A stretch of DNA of 64,000 nt from Alitta virens (lineage: Eukaryota > Annelida > Polychaeta > Phyllodocida > Nereididae), in assembly GCA_932294295.1 (NCBI GenBank), contig OW028576.1, positions 47,152,628-47,216,627 on the forward strand, in the 5' to 3' direction. The notes beneath the pieces were generated by a model that saw only the letters and a list, made by a program, of their open reading frames with translations, searched no databases and was not told the origin of the DNA. A program made the position numbers and the translations under genes. Each line of letters starts with the position of its first letter. Positions within the stretch are counted from its first letter, which is position 1. Shown piece after piece: positions 22,713-35,740 of the stretch.

Positions 22713-25562
22713 TGATTAACCTTAAAGATAACCTGATGACGGCTTTGGTATACAGTTTCTGCTATGCACATTTATGTATTTCACAAGTCTATCTGCTAAT
22801 CTGTAATTAAATTTGTTACATTATTCAATCAATGTTGCTGGAAATTTGATGTTTCTGTGAATTATATTCATATAAATCATACTATTGTCCATTTGGAGTT
22901 ATATCTTGTTCATTCATAGGCAATCATACTGATATGTAAATAGTGTACATAAATTAGGTAAAATATATATGGTGAGACAATTAATTGTCTAATTAATTAA
23001 TCCCACCTGGTTCTATCCAGGTCCCTAAGCTTGACCAGGGATAATTACATTCCCAGTACTAGTGATAATCACTGTACTGCAAGCAGTCATCTGTATTTGA
23101 TCCTTCTATCGTGTCATTTATATAATTGCACAATTACATGTAAGTATTATAAACCTGACACCGGAACCAATGACCAAGAAATACCGTAGTCAGGTCCAAG
23201 AATGGTGACCACTTTAGTCTCTGATTGCTCAGAAGCAATCTTTCAACATGTCTACTCAAGGACAAGGAAATGTAAAGTTTAAATGCACTTTTTTTAATCT
23301 GTCATTTTCGAACTCATTTTATAGAGATATTTTGTGATGTCAAAAAGCAGTTACACACATAAATCATCTCAACTCTTGATATATGAGGTGAGGTACTCAA
23401 TCCACCTTCCACTGAATTTATTCTTATAATGTCAGATCAACACAAGTCTTACACATCTTATCCTGCCAACTCTATGTCAGTGGAATAACACGTTTTTATT
23501 CACATCTCTCTTTCCTGCCTTTCCAGAACTATTAGCAGCAAACATACGATTTAGGTTATGTTAACTTACTACAAGTTCTTTACGTCTCGTAATATTAACT
23601 GTCAAAATCCATTCCTATGTTCACAATTGTGAAAAATTCACATGAATAATTTCTGCACTTTGAAGCTTAATGTTACATAAATGTAATAGAATACTTTCAT
23701 GCACTCAATTATCAGAATTAAGTAAGATTACAACATCATAACAGAGAATCATACAATACAATGTAATTGCTATGCCCTGATTTGCCTAACAAAGCAAAAT
23801 TCAATTATAATTATCAGAACTCAATAGTTGTGTAACCTATCATCAATTTGTTATTGTTGTTTCATACTACAGAATCATAATATCTACAGTAATAGTTAAG
23901 CCATAATTAAAGTTATTAATTCATAAAAATTTGCAATAGGACTCAAATGTCTAATCAATTGACTAAAGGGGGATGCAAGTTGCAAAGGGCATCACAAACC
24001 GTGAAAATGTCATCAACTAAAGGTACTAAAGAGATTGGTAATGTTCCAGTCAATATTGAGTAACTCTTCATGCGGCCTATGGCACGTTCAACATGAATCC
24101 TGGCGTTTGCCACTGCTTTGGTTTTCTGAACTTGGGAACGTATCATCTGATCCATACCTGAACTTGGAGGTGGAATAAGAAGCTTTGCACCACGCAACAG
24201 CAAGTCCTCTTGAATTGGAAATCCTCGGTCAGCCATAACGAAGTCTCCATGATCCAAAAGATCCAAAAATCCACTGTCACAGGTAATATTTTTGTCCGAA
24301 GTTCTCCCTCCCCAGGCTTTGGAAAGAAAAGTAATGGCACCATTCGGAGAAATACCAATCAATACCTTGACGGTGTTGGGCTTTTTATAGTCAGACCATG
24401 TGTGTTCTTGTAGGTCAAGATGTCGAGGCCTCTCAATGAATACTTCAGTGCAGTCTATTGTGACTCTAAGGTTAGGATACTTCTCCATGTCCTTGGGAAG
24501 ATGTTCATGAATTACTTCTTTAGGAGGCCAAAAGATGAGTGGTTTCACTACTTTCGACAACATTCGAGCATAAGTATTGAATATCTGTGACACTGATGAT
24601 GAGGAAACACCAAACATATCACCCCTCAACTCATTTATCAGCTCAAGCTTTAGCTTCATCAAAACCATCACCAGTTCTTCTCGTACAGACAGTTTTCTTG
24701 CTGGCCCAGACTTGGACTGTAGAATTTCTTGTCGTGGAATATATTTTTGGCTGCCTCGCCAGTACTGCATATTGGATGCCACTGGGGTGATGAGTTGGAC
24801 AAGATCATCAAAGGCACTTAGAGAAGGCAGTCCCATGTATGTGTTGACTTTTTCATCAGATTTTAGATATCTGCCACTCACATTCTCTGATTTTGTAGAC
24901 AGGCCCAGGTCTTCCTTTGCACTGCTTTCTTTCAACTCATCATAGCGAAACTGTAATTCCTTCACAGTGGCATCCTTAGTAGCACATCCAACACAGGCAC
25001 ATTCTGTGGAACAATTACACCGGTAACTGTAGCAGTGATCGTGTCCCGTTGATGGACCATCATCCTCAGGGAGCTCACAAGCCAATTGCTTGGTGGCACT
25101 AGCTCTTCGCGAAAGAGACCTCTCCTTTGGCGGCTTTCTAGAGGCTGGTAGATTATCTGAAATTTGAATAATATACTAAATACACCAACCATACATACAT
25201 GCATAAAAACAGAGAGAATATAAATAATCTAGTAAAACACAATACTTGATTTACAATTTCATAAATAATATATATAAACTGTACTTGAGTTGTACCTCTG
25301 TGACCAAGGTTGATGGTTGGGTTTGGGTTACCAGGAGTGGGCTTGCCATCTACAAAGTGATCTGAGCAGATCCTGTCATCGGGGCTAGGTGTCCAGTTCT
25401 TTCCTGCTGTGTTCCTACGATACACAGCTCTGGCCCATTCAAAACGACTGTTCAAGTTTTTTTTTTTCAGTCGGGAAAGGGAAAAGAGAAAATGGGGCAG
25501 CACAAGAGCACATCCCATGACGCTGATTGTGTTAGCTGCACAGTTGCTTTCGCCACCTGTTG
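22048..25562. repeat. Tandem duplication, unit 2
   Basis: Second copy of the 3515-bp unit, ending at CACCTGTTG/AAAGTG near 25562 where it rejoins unique sequence. It shares the YqaJ frameshift with unit 1 and has scattered substitutions such as at the THAP-exon intron border. Confidence 0.92.
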
Positions 25563-25599
25563 AAAGTGTATGTACTCTTAGAGCAGTGAGTGAAGGCAC
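23955..25599 (-). CDS. THAP-DDE transposase, copy 2 (native 5' end retained)
   Basis: The 376-aa main exon frame (25085-23955) has the same DDE residues as copy 1 (VTIDCTEV, VMADRGF, HVERAIGR). The THAP-like exon is at ~25295-25560, with an ICSDHF end. Unlike copy 1, its upstream sequence is unique, and the frame continues to 25599. The first two THAP cysteines are not clearly readable in the open frame, so an additional exon or small indel is possible. This is the likelier functional copy. Confidence 0.75.
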
Positions 25600-25762
25600 A
25601 TATCCTCATCTTCACTACATGTGTGTGAAAGCCAAAATCCTCATCTTCGATTACATGTATCAAAAGTTGAAAACTTCCAGAACAAAGAAGATCTAGTATA
25701 TTTTCTGCTCACACATACGTTCAATGCTTCCATCCACGTGTGTTTGTTTATCCCGCCAAATG

Positions 25763-27340
25763 TCCGCGTCATCATTTTTCGCGCATGCGCACGGCTGACT
25801 ACGATGCCGCTTATTCAATGAATTCACCATAACATCCAAAATGAGTTTCTTATGACTCATCAGAAATTCTAAGAAAAGTTTTATTTGATGGTGCAAGGGA
25901 CAATAGTGCTCTGTTTTCACAAGATTGGTTGCACAGAATTGACCCTATTCTGCAGAACAACTAGCATACAGTAAGTTTCATTAAAAACGATCGACTCTAG
26001 TGAAACATAATAATCTGTAATACATATATGTTATAAACCCTATCTATAAGACATGCAAGTTAATACACCAGAGGGCGTCACAAGTCATACATTTAGTTCC
26101 TATGCCCTTCACTAGAATATGTAATCTTAGCTTAGTAGATAACCACTAGGAGGCAAGTTGTGAGCTCAGAGTTCTGTAGTCACCCAATTAAATTTGACTA
26201 AAGGTCCCAATAAAATTTTCCACACAGTTCATCCATGAAAATGTGTCGGTCTGACTGGTGAATCTACAATTTAAACCAATAAATCCACTAAGTATATGAG
26301 CATAATCACCATAATTATTATATACGTCCCTCTCATCACCTCAACTTATCATCAATATCAATATTTCAATTGAATAATCATATTACGAAGGCAAATAAAT
26401 CAAGTATAAACTGATAAATTCTTCAATCTCAATAAAATCCAATATGGCCGACAGCCACTAAATTCAAACAAGGTTGACATCCAATAAATTAGATAACTGA
26501 CAACCAAAAAATTAAATATAGTTGAAAGCACAAACAAATATACTACTACAATAGTGAGTTACAAATATATGTAAACCATGACTAAAATATTTCACAATAT
26601 ATGAAAATAGTTATGAGCAAAACAAAATGGTATTTACAAAATCATGTGGCTTCTGCCATAAAACAGTATGACTGCAGAATCAGAGACTCAAAATGTCCAT
26701 GTTGTCTCTTCAATAATCAAATGCCTTCTCAGGCTACCAGAATATTCTACCTTTTTCAGTTGATCCCAGAAATTACAGGAAGTTATTTTAGACCAATAAA
26801 AACTGACCCTTTTGACCAATTAAAATGAACCGGTCACATGAACACAACATGAATAGAGCTCCATGCTTGCATGTAAAACTGGATTAACACAAAGAAGTGT
26901 TAACAACACTGAAGGAGACTTTCTAAACAAAGTACAACCCTCTAAAACTGTTACACTGTCAGAATCATTGAATGTACAAAGCTTTAATCTACATTAATAA
27001 ATTTAAATCTTTTTATGCTTTTTAATAAATATAATAAATCAGTCAATATTTCCATATAGGAAATGACACAAGTCACCCTGGCACGAGTAAAGGATAAGTT
27101 GGTCCTCCAGTCTATTCCTGGCTGTAGCTGAGTTATCCAGGTTAATATATTCACTTTTGCTATGAAGGAGAACTACTTCATAAACAATCACCAAACTCCA
27201 AGACTTCATACAGTCGATCCTCGTAAATCCGAACAGCTATGTTCCCTATCCATTCTTTCTGATTAATGTGGGATTCAGATAAACAAATTTAGCAGCGCCC
27301 CTAGCGGCCATTTACAGAACTTACGACTTTGGCGACCCCT
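25763..27340. other. Intergenic DNA, no gene seen
   Basis: AT-rich sequence without supported frames. Three isolated CTCF-like strings occur: CACCAGAGGGCGTC near 26068, CCACTAGGAGGCAAG near 26144 and AGCGCCCCTAGCGGCC near 27293. Confidence 0.5.
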
Positions 27341-27379
27341 GGTGTTTTTCTTGTTGTGGCTGCATGCCTCATGGAGTCC

Positions 27380-27491
27380 AATTTATCTATCTATCTATTC
27401 ATCCATCTATCCATCTATCCATCCATCCATCTATCTATCCATATATCCATCCATCCATTCATCTATCCACCCATCCATCCATCCATCCGTT
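27380..27491. repeat. (ATCC/ATCT)n microsatellite
   Basis: About 110 bp of tandem ATCC and ATCT tetramers. It creates spurious Ile/Tyr/Pro/Ser/His reading frames on the + strand. Confidence 0.95.
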
Positions 27492-30400
27492 ATTAAAACT
27501 GATATTCATAGAGATAGTAGGAATACCTGTCAACACTAATTCATAATGGCTCAATCCCAGCAAAATTTTATTTCAAGTCGGATAATATCAGCAATAAAAC
27601 AGAAGTGCACAGCACTTGTGTTCTACAATAAGAAATCAGAACATTGAGTATTTACAGATGAAAGATGAATGAAATAAAACTGTAAGGTACATAAAAGGCA
27701 AGTGCCACATTGACACTCAGGTTGCTACTTAAGAACATAACTTTTAAAACCATTAAAATCCAAAGCCTTAACGGTATCAGGAATCTTGTTCCATAGCATA
27801 GCACCTTGGTAAAGCAGTGAATGAAATCCATGTCTTAGAGTCTTATACATTGGTTGTCTAAGATATTGACATTTGTAAAATTGTATGCCATATCTTGTAC
27901 TGCGAAAAAATCTTTTGACATTGGTGGACATTTGTTTTGCAAAATCTTGTAAACCGTTAATATCATAATTATTTGTCTATACACATACATAGGTGATCTT
28001 TTTGCTTAATCTAAAAGTTCCTTATAGGTTGAGGAAAAATCTAAGTACACAAATCTTAGAGCACATTTAAATAAACTTTCTAACTTCCAAGCATCTAATA
28101 CTTTACAATGATGGCCCAATGCTACAGTAACCAAAGTTTGATAAAATAAATTCATCTAGGATTCTGATCTTACATGGCAAAGTAAGTACCCGAGACAAAC
28201 AAGATAATACATTGATTTACTTGGCTGCTTGAACAGGTATATTCTCAATATGATTAGTAAAACTTAAATCATTGTCAATGGTGACACCCAACAGCTTATT
28301 ATTCTTTGTTGGATTCATTATAATTCCATTTACATTCAGTGTAAGATTTTCATGTTTTCTACCTAGGGATCATAAATTGAAACTTTTCAGCATTAACTTT
28401 CATATAGTTCTTTTTAAATCAGTCAATGGCAAGTACACAAGCTCTTTCTAAATTAAATTGAACAACATTAACATCATTATGACAAAAAAAAAGTATTATC
28501 ATCAGCATAATTATTTACCTGCCAAAAATTTTGTAATAATGATGTAAGATCATTTACAAAGATGTTACAGCCATTTAACTTGACTCTTTGTTTCCTAGAT
28601 GAAAAATAACTTATTAAATTACATGAATTCATAAACACACCATATGCATTTAGTTTAGCTAGCATAAGATTATGTGGTATAGAGTCAAAAGCTCTTGAAA
28701 TTTCCATGGCTACACAGCCTACAGTCGTCATATTATCAATGGCATATTTCCAATCCTCCACACATTTAGTGATACCATAATTTGTACTGTACATACATCT
28801 ATAGGCAGAAAGCTCAACAGACAAAGTATCATTGAAGAAAGTCATAAGTTGGTCACATATAATGCTTTCTGCAGTAAGAACACTCACAGGCCTGTAGTTG
28901 TCTTTACATAAACAATCATTCTTTTTAAAAACAGGAGACACTTCTGCATGTTTACAATGATCAGGAAAACATTCATCATCAATACATCTATTGACTATAA
29001 CAGCCAGTGAAACACTAAGCGCATTACCACCTATTTTAAGAATACGTGCAGGAATCCTGTCATAGCCACAGGCTTTACCAACTTTCAGTTTGTTGATACT
29101 TTTAAGCACTGTATTAGAAGTGACTTTAGAAAATTGAAATTTATATTTACCTTCAGCTTTTATATTTACTATAGATGGATAACTCTTATAGAAATATATG
29201 ACAGATTTAACAGATTTGCCAACAACTTCATTTGGCTCTCTTAAGTCATTTGCTATATTGATAAAGTAGTCATTGAATATGCTACACACTTCCATTTGTT
29301 TCGTTACAATTTTGTTTTGCTCCAGTAGTGAAATACAATTATCTGAGGTCTGACTATTTGACATGAACGGACGTACAGTGTTCCAAAATTGTTTTTTATT
29401 TGGTTGATCATTACATCTCTTATTGAAATATTCTACAATGGATTGACGCTTAAGTGAAGTCACTAAGTTGCGTGGTTTTCTGTACTTAATTAAGTTTTGC
29501 TGGTCCTTACATTTCATAAATTTTCTGCTCAGCATAACTTTGACATTTATAGCGTTTCGAAATTTTCCATTCATGTAAGGTAGCTGATTTTATTTCAGGA
29601 ACTTTGTCTTTGTCAGAGCAAGAATTTCTACTATTTCATTTAGTAACTAATGATATGACCAAAAGACATCATCAGTATCATCAAAAATGCTATAGACATG
29701 GAAAGGGACCATTTGCAGGTCACCATTGAAATATGTTTCATTGAAATATTTTAATGACCGATATGATATTTGCATTTTACCATCATATGGTGCATACATT
29801 TTTGTCACTTACACCAATGGATATATTTAGATGAGATACAATTCTTTGTGGAGTATTTGTCAATATTACATCAATAAGTGATGGATTTTGAACATTTGTA
29901 TAACATGTTGGTTCTTTTACTATATTCTTGAGGTTATACTGGGTTATGAAATACAACACTTTGTCTGGAAAATTATTAAAGTTGATGTTTACGTCACACA
30001 ATATATAGACACTTTTACATTCGACATAGCATTTGTTTTACATCAACCCTAGTTTACTGATAAAATCATCATTTCTCACATTTGGCAGTTTGTATATCAA
30101 TACAACAAACATTTTTTTAATTTTTCAACTTAATTTCTATGACAATAGATTCAATTCTATACCCAACATCACGCTCCAGATCTTTTCGTAATCTATGAGG
30201 TATGGTAGATCTGATGTACAATAGGGTGTGGCTGTTCCCCCAACATTCTCTGATCCGGCCAAACCTTTTTTTACATGTAAGGTTTCATGTCCACATTAGA
30301 TATGCAAAGTTTCAGAAAAATCCATAATGGTCTAGGGGTGGCTGATTTGATGTAAAGTTTCCTAGTATTACGTTTATTGACCTTCACTACCAGATACACC

Positions 30401-30982
30401 AAGCTATGCTAGGTCAAAGCCATGATTTAGTGGCACTCAACAAACAGCTTCCAGAACTGAATTTTTGGACATGAGGTGTCAAAAAAGGTCAATTTTATTT
30501 ATTCTGGTGTGGTTTATCACTTCAATTCATCCTGGAAACTGCATAATTTCCTATTCTGACCGATCGTCAGGAATGATCTCACTATACAGTATACATTGCC
30601 TCAGAACAGCAAGAAGCTTTCGATGCTCCACTTCACCTCTAGAAGCTTCAAAGCAGCACTTCAAGTTACACCTTGTCTCCATACCTAACAGGGCTCGCTT
30701 CTCAGTGGAATCATTTCTCAGCATGGCAAGGGCCATAGACCCAGGTATTTCATACTGGGAACAATACCCACAAAAGATGATAAGACAATCACAGGGTCAA
30801 AACTGCCAACAAGAAAACAGGTCCTGTTAGCATTCATTGCCCACAAAGAAGAAATTGCAAAAGAAGATTACAGTAAGAAGGTGTGCAGAGAAGCTGCGAA
30901 TAGAACAGCACAATCTATATTGAGCTTTTATGAAAGAGCAAGAATACCTGCGTAAGCTCCCAATAAAGTAGTAGAGGAAATT

Positions 30983-33659
30983 ATGGCTTATTACATCAAA
31001 TTCAAAGATTTGTTAAAAATCCCAATCAGTGAAAGGGGAAAGCCAGGTACACCACTGGAGAGAATACAGGAATTTAAAATCAAAATGCCAGAGACAATGA
31101 AATTTTGGCCCAGAGATGCAATGGATAAGATTGAAAATAAAGAAGACAAGCAGTTTTTGCTGAGTATGCAGAATGATAGAAAAGCCAGCATGTCAGGGGT
31201 AGACAAAGTTCTGCATCAGAAGAAAATGAGGAAAGAGAAAAGGGAACAGGAAGCTTTGAGACGTGCTGAAAAAGAAAGGCAACGTAAGGACAATGAAAAG
31301 ACATGCACACAAGTGACTGAGACTGAAAGTGATGAAAGTGATGAAGACTTCCAACCTTCGGAGCCAAAACAGTCACATAGACGTAGTCGAAAAACAGGAG
31401 AGGACATCCACATCTCTTTTAACATCTTGAAATCTCCTCAGCTTGTTTCCACGGCTGTAAGAAATAATATTTCCCCAACAGCCCTCTCTGCAACAATGCA
31501 TTCTTTGATAACATCATGCAAGGGTGATCCTTCCAAGCTCAACTTGCATCATAGCCAAGCTTATAGGTAAATGCTGTTTCGTATTTACTAAATTTGTGAA
31601 ATCTGATAATAAATAGTTTTGACTTGAAAATTGTGATGTCCTTGTCAATAGGTATCGCATGCAGACAGTTCAAGATATTTCTGAGAAAATCAAGTCCGAC
31701 TGGAAACCCCCTTCCCCAGCTGCTCTACACTGGGATGGGAAGCTTTTGGAAACACTGGGTGACAAATACAAGATTTCTGGAGTTGGGGGTGTAAAACTCC
31801 TTGGGGTGCCATCTCTTTTAACATCTTGAAATCTCCTCAGCTTGTTTCCACGGCTGTAAGAAATAATATTTCCCCAACAGCCCTCTCTGCAACAATGCAT
31901 TCTTTGATAACATCATGCAAGGGTGATCCTTCCAAGCTCAACTTGCATCATAGCCAAGCTTATAGGTAAATGCTGTTTCGTATTTACTAAATTTGTGAAA
32001 TCTGATAATAAATAGTTTTGACTTGAAAATTGTGATGTCCTTGTCAATAGGTATCGCATGCAGACAGTTCAAGATATTTCTGAGAAAATCAAGTCCGACT
32101 GGAAACCTCCTTCCCCAGCTGCTCTACACTGGGATGGGAAGCTTTTGGAAACACTGGGTGACAAATACAAGATTTCTGGAGTTGGGGGTGTAAAACTCCT
32201 TGGGGTGCCCGCACTGCCCACTAAGTCATCTGAGTCAGCAGGAAACCTTATTGCTAATTCTACTATTGCATTGCTGGAATCTTGGAAGTGTGACAAGAAT
32301 GTGTCTGCAATGGTTTTTGACACAACCTCTGCAAATACAGGTAAATATGCCACATGTTATTTTCCTTACTGGAAGTATTTCACTTGTGTTGAAACATATA
32401 TTTAATGTTAATGTCTGATGTTTACCTATATTAAAAATGTTTTCTTTATTGTATTACACAGGTCATCTTACAGCTGCCTGCATCTGTATACAAAAGTGTC
32501 TTGGGAGAGCTCTTCTGTGGTGTGCCTGCAGAAAACATGTGGGGGAAATCATGTTGTCAAGAGTATGGGAAGCTCTCAAAGTGGAAGTCTCTTCAAGCAA
32601 AGATATATCTGTCTTTGTCAGATTTTGCGACAGTTTCTCAGATTTATCAATCCAAGATTTCTCAAATTTCACTTCTGTCTGTCCCACCATGGATGCATTC
32701 CTTCTGGAGCAAAGACAGACTGTCATTGAGCTTTTGACAAGCCTCAAATCACAAGCAAAAGAGGGCAGCCTGGAAAATTTGGTCAGGGCTGACTACAGGG
32801 AGTTGCTTGACCTGACTTTGGTGTACCTCACTGGGGAATTCTCTGACGGATTTTGTCTCAATAAACCTGGAGCAACCAGTAAGGCAAGATGGATGGGAAA
32901 ATGGCTCTATGGACTGAAAATGGCTCTTTTGGAAGAGCAAATCAAGCAATTGTCTCCAAATAAGATGTACACAAGACATCAACCTCCAAAAATTAAACAA
33001 TTTGTTGACTTCATTGTCCACATTTATGGTGGTTCACCTGCAGTATAAGTGCTGCTGCACCATGCAATGACTTGCTTCTAATCAAAAACCTAAATAGGTA
33101 CATGGATGTCAATAACAATGTAGCACAAGCAGCACTAAAGGCCTTTAAACGGCACTTATGGTATCTTGTGCCAGATTTGATGCCACTGGCACTCTTCTAT
33201 AACAACTTGCAGTCAGAGCAGAAACAACTGCTTGCTAATGCCATTCTACAACAACCAAAAGATGTTGTGTATGAATCTAGATTTGGGGAGGGTTTTGGAA
33301 AACCCATTTTCCCAGTATTAGAAGATGACACTACTCTGGAGGAGCTTGTTGGTAAAGATTTGTGGCAATTTTTAACTTCACTAAAAATCAAATCTGAATT
33401 TTTAACAAAACCAGCAAATGAATGGTCCAGTCTAGAAACATACACTGAAGGCAAGAAAATTGTTGATTCTCTAAAAGTTTCAAATGACACAGCAGAAAGA
33501 GGGGTCAAACTTGCAACAGACTTCCATGGAGCTGCAAAACGTGAGCAGTGTCATCAGCAAATTCTTCAAGTCATTGAAAATGACAGAAACCACTGTAAAG
33601 ATCAGAGGAAACGTCAAAAGTGTGATTATCCAACAAGCTGGTTTTTGATTCTCGAGTAA
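30983..33659 (+). pseudogene. hAT-like transposase gene, multi-exon, frameshifted
   Basis: Exons at ~30983-31568 (basic, coiled-coil-like EKREQEALRRAEKERQR), 31652-31809 and its duplicate 32051-32340, 32461-33048, and 33060-33659. RNase-H-fold landmarks are MVFDTTSANTG (first Asp), LLWCACRKHVGE (Cys-x-x-His block) and NDTAERGVKL (Glu near the C-terminus). A one-base frameshift near 33040 separates the last two frames, and a 399-bp exon-intron unit is duplicated inside. It would catalyse movement of the element, but this copy is probably dead. Confidence 0.6.
31411..32208. repeat. Tandem duplication of a 399-bp exon-intron unit
   Basis: CATCTCTTTTAACATC at 31411 recurs at 31810, and the unit end CCTTGGGGTGCC recurs at 32197-32208. 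It carries part of two exons and the intron between them. The copies are almost identical. Confidence 0.92.
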
Positions 33660-34608
33660 CTAATGATATTAATTAGTAACATACCAACAACATTGTGATT
33701 TGAGTTGTTATTTCTGCTGGAGCTTTAATGAAATAAAGTTGAGAACGTTTGCTTTTTAGGCTCGATTTGTCTAGATTCTTACAATATCTTTGAAAGCAAT
33801 CAGCCACCCCTAAGACTAATTCAAATTCAATGAAATTTTTGTAGAACACTCTTTATTATGAGCCTCACCTGCAAAAAAAAGTCAGGTTGTGTATTTCTTG
33901 AATTAAGAATTCATGTGGGACCAGCCACACCCTAATGTACAACATAATGCCACCGCCATGTGAATTTCTATCAGTTCTGTACATAGTGCAGTCAGATACA
34001 TTGAATTGAGAAGAACTGAAATAATAATAATAATCCTAGAATATCAGTCAATTCATGCGACAGTATTTCATATATTTCCAGGAACTTATTTCTTAAACTG
34101 TTTAGATTGAGGTGACCAAATACTATTTGTTTGCAGCGTGCTCTCCGATAATTATGCTATTGGACAAAGCTGATTATATCCCACACTTGGCTGTGTTGCT
34201 CATAGAAAACCTATTAGGAACAACCCTTGTGGTATTTTTTGTGATCCACCATCCCTAATTATAATAAATTGTGTTCCACCATCCCTGATTTACATATTTG
34301 ACGGACTACTTTAGGTTGATCAGTTTCACTTTCATTTCTATTTCACACTAAAATCACAGCTTCGCCTATCATATAGACTGCTATTCATGAACACAAACTA
34401 GGTTCGAAGTAAATTTACTATTTAAAAGTAATTTTGAAAACTAAAAGTATATTCGTAGAGGTCATTGGTCATGTCTGGAAGAGACGGCAGTTCAAAGCAC
34501 TTTCACTTTCTGTTTGCCCATTAAATCTGGAAAATGGCCGTTACTTCGTCAATTCTTGACCGATTTTGACCAAATAAAATTGGCTTGAAGCTTAGTTTCC
34601 GTCATTTT

Positions 34609-34866
34609 TTTCCGACAATACAATCTGTTGATCTCAAACAATCAGACATCCATAACATTGAACATGCCATGGCCACATTTTCGCCAATTCTTGTCCGATT
34701 TTGACCAAATCAAGACTGGTAAATGAAATAGTTGATTTGTACCGGTGACTCATTTTTTTCCGACAATACAATCTGTTGATCTCAAACAATCAGACATCCA
34801 TAACATTGAACATGCCATGGCCACATTTTCGCCAATTCTTGTCCGATTTTGACCAAATCAAGACTG
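34609..34866. repeat. Tandem 148-bp repeat left of E2
   Basis: A unit beginning TTCCGACAATACAATC near 34610 recurs at offset 148 through GACCAAATCAAGACTGG. A further partial copy of the GACCGATTTTGACC segment lies near 34548. No coding potential seen. Confidence 0.85.
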
Positions 34867-35107
34867 GCATGAAACTGAATCTCTCCCCGTTTCAAATCTA
34901 CTAACATTACATATAAATAATTCGTTGTTTATTCGTACCGGTGATTTGTTTTTACCGAGGGCACTGTCTGTTAAACTCAAACAGATAGGCATTCAGCATT
35001 GTTGCCATGGAGACCAAATGCACAGTGCCGTCACTGAGGAATTTGGTCGCACTGAGGTGTGATTTCTGACTTAAATATTAGCTTTTTTCACACCAAATAA
35101 CGCAGAA

Positions 35108-35740
35108 CACCTGTTGGGGGTTTTAAGGAACTACGGATAGGTGTGAAAGGTGGTGACCCCTAGTGGTGAAAAAATTAGTAATAATAAAGGCCTCCAGGGG
35201 TTTTCTTAATTATTTTGTGTGAAAGGTGCTGCCACGTAGGGGATTATTAATCATACACCACCTACAGGGGCTTTTCTGAACTAGGGGAGTCTAAAGGTGC
35301 TGCCATCTGGAGGAAGATAATTAATAATTAGTAATAATAAAGGCCTCCAGGGGTTTTTTAAATTATTTTTATGTGAAAGGTGCTGCCACGTAGGGACTTA
35401 TTAATCATACACCACCTACAGGGGTTTTTTCTGAACTAGGGGGGTCTAAAGGTGCTGCCATCTGGAGGAAGATAATTAATAATAATAAATGCCAGCAGAG
35501 GTTTTAAGGAATTATTTTTGTGAAAGGTGCTGCCACTTAGGGGATCATTAATATTAATATTAATATGTAATCACCAGGGGCTTTTAAGGTACTATCGATA
35601 TATACAAGGTGCCTCCACCTGGGTGGAAGATAATTAATATAAAATGCTCCCAGGGGTTTTAAGGAACTATGATTGTGAAAGGTGCTGCCACGTATGGGCT
35701 TATTAATTATTAATATTAATATATAAGCCTGGCAGTGAGA
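35108..35740. repeat. Left terminal inverted repeat of E2
   Basis: About 630 bp built of internally repeating blocks of ~95-160 bp: (GGTGCTGCCA(C/T)...)(GATAATTAATAATAATAAA)(GCC(T/A)CCAGGGGTTTT). The outermost ~65 bp match the right repeat at roughly 85-90%. It holds many CTCF-like cores such as GACCCCTAGTGGTG and CTGCCATCTGGAGG. Confidence 0.85.

Larger units (their letters stand above)
16462..25754. mobile_element. ISL2EU-like DNA transposon with internal tandem duplication
   Basis: Seen: a convergent gene pair, a SAP-SWIM-YqaJ nuclease on + and a THAP-DDE transposase on -. A YqaJ nuclease paired with a THAP-type transposase is characteristic of ISL2EU elements. Candidate terminal inverted repeats are GGGATAAACAAACCACG at 16462-16478 and its near complement at 25737-25754. 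Removing the 3515-bp duplication leaves ~5.8 kb. No target duplication was identified, so the ends are provisional. Confidence 0.6.
30222..33934. mobile_element. hAT-like DNA transposon with 8-bp target duplication
   Basis: The ends are TAGGGTGTGGCTG (30222) and its exact complement CAGCCACACCCTA (33922-33934). Direct repeats ATGTACAA flank it at 30214-30221 and 33935-33942. The 8-bp duplication fits the hAT pattern nTnnnnAn, and the terminal TAGGG fits hAT ends. A subterminal inverted pair (TAGGGGTGGCTGATT near 30333 and its complement near 33800) is also present. Confidence 0.85.
27725..34118 (-). mobile_element. Degenerate LINE (endonuclease + reverse transcriptase), split by a hAT-like element
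   Basis: Reading 5' to 3' on -: an endonuclease start (GHLNLNSLRNKFLEIYEIL) at ~34118-34040, then HGGGIML up to 33943. After the 30222-33934 insertion, the endonuclease continues from 30213 (STIPHRLRKDLE) to the block VNINFN...NPSLIDVILTN at 30001-29783. A reverse transcriptase frame (29574-28477) has AFDSIPHNLMLAKL and NYADDNT but lacks the usual PQG block between RVKLNG and the YADD strand, so it has an internal deletion. A thumb (LLGVTIDNDLSF) near 28290 and a C-terminus (LYQGAMLWNKIPD) at 27931-27725 follow. CR1/Jockey-like in layout; inactive. Confidence 0.8.

Noticed and set aside
27342..27546. Open frames over the ATCC/ATCT tract
   Set aside because: Composition artefact of a tetranucleotide microsatellite; open in more than one frame.
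31670..32353. - strand frames opposite the hAT-like exons
   Set aside because: Antisense shadows duplicated along with the 399-bp unit; no domain resemblance.
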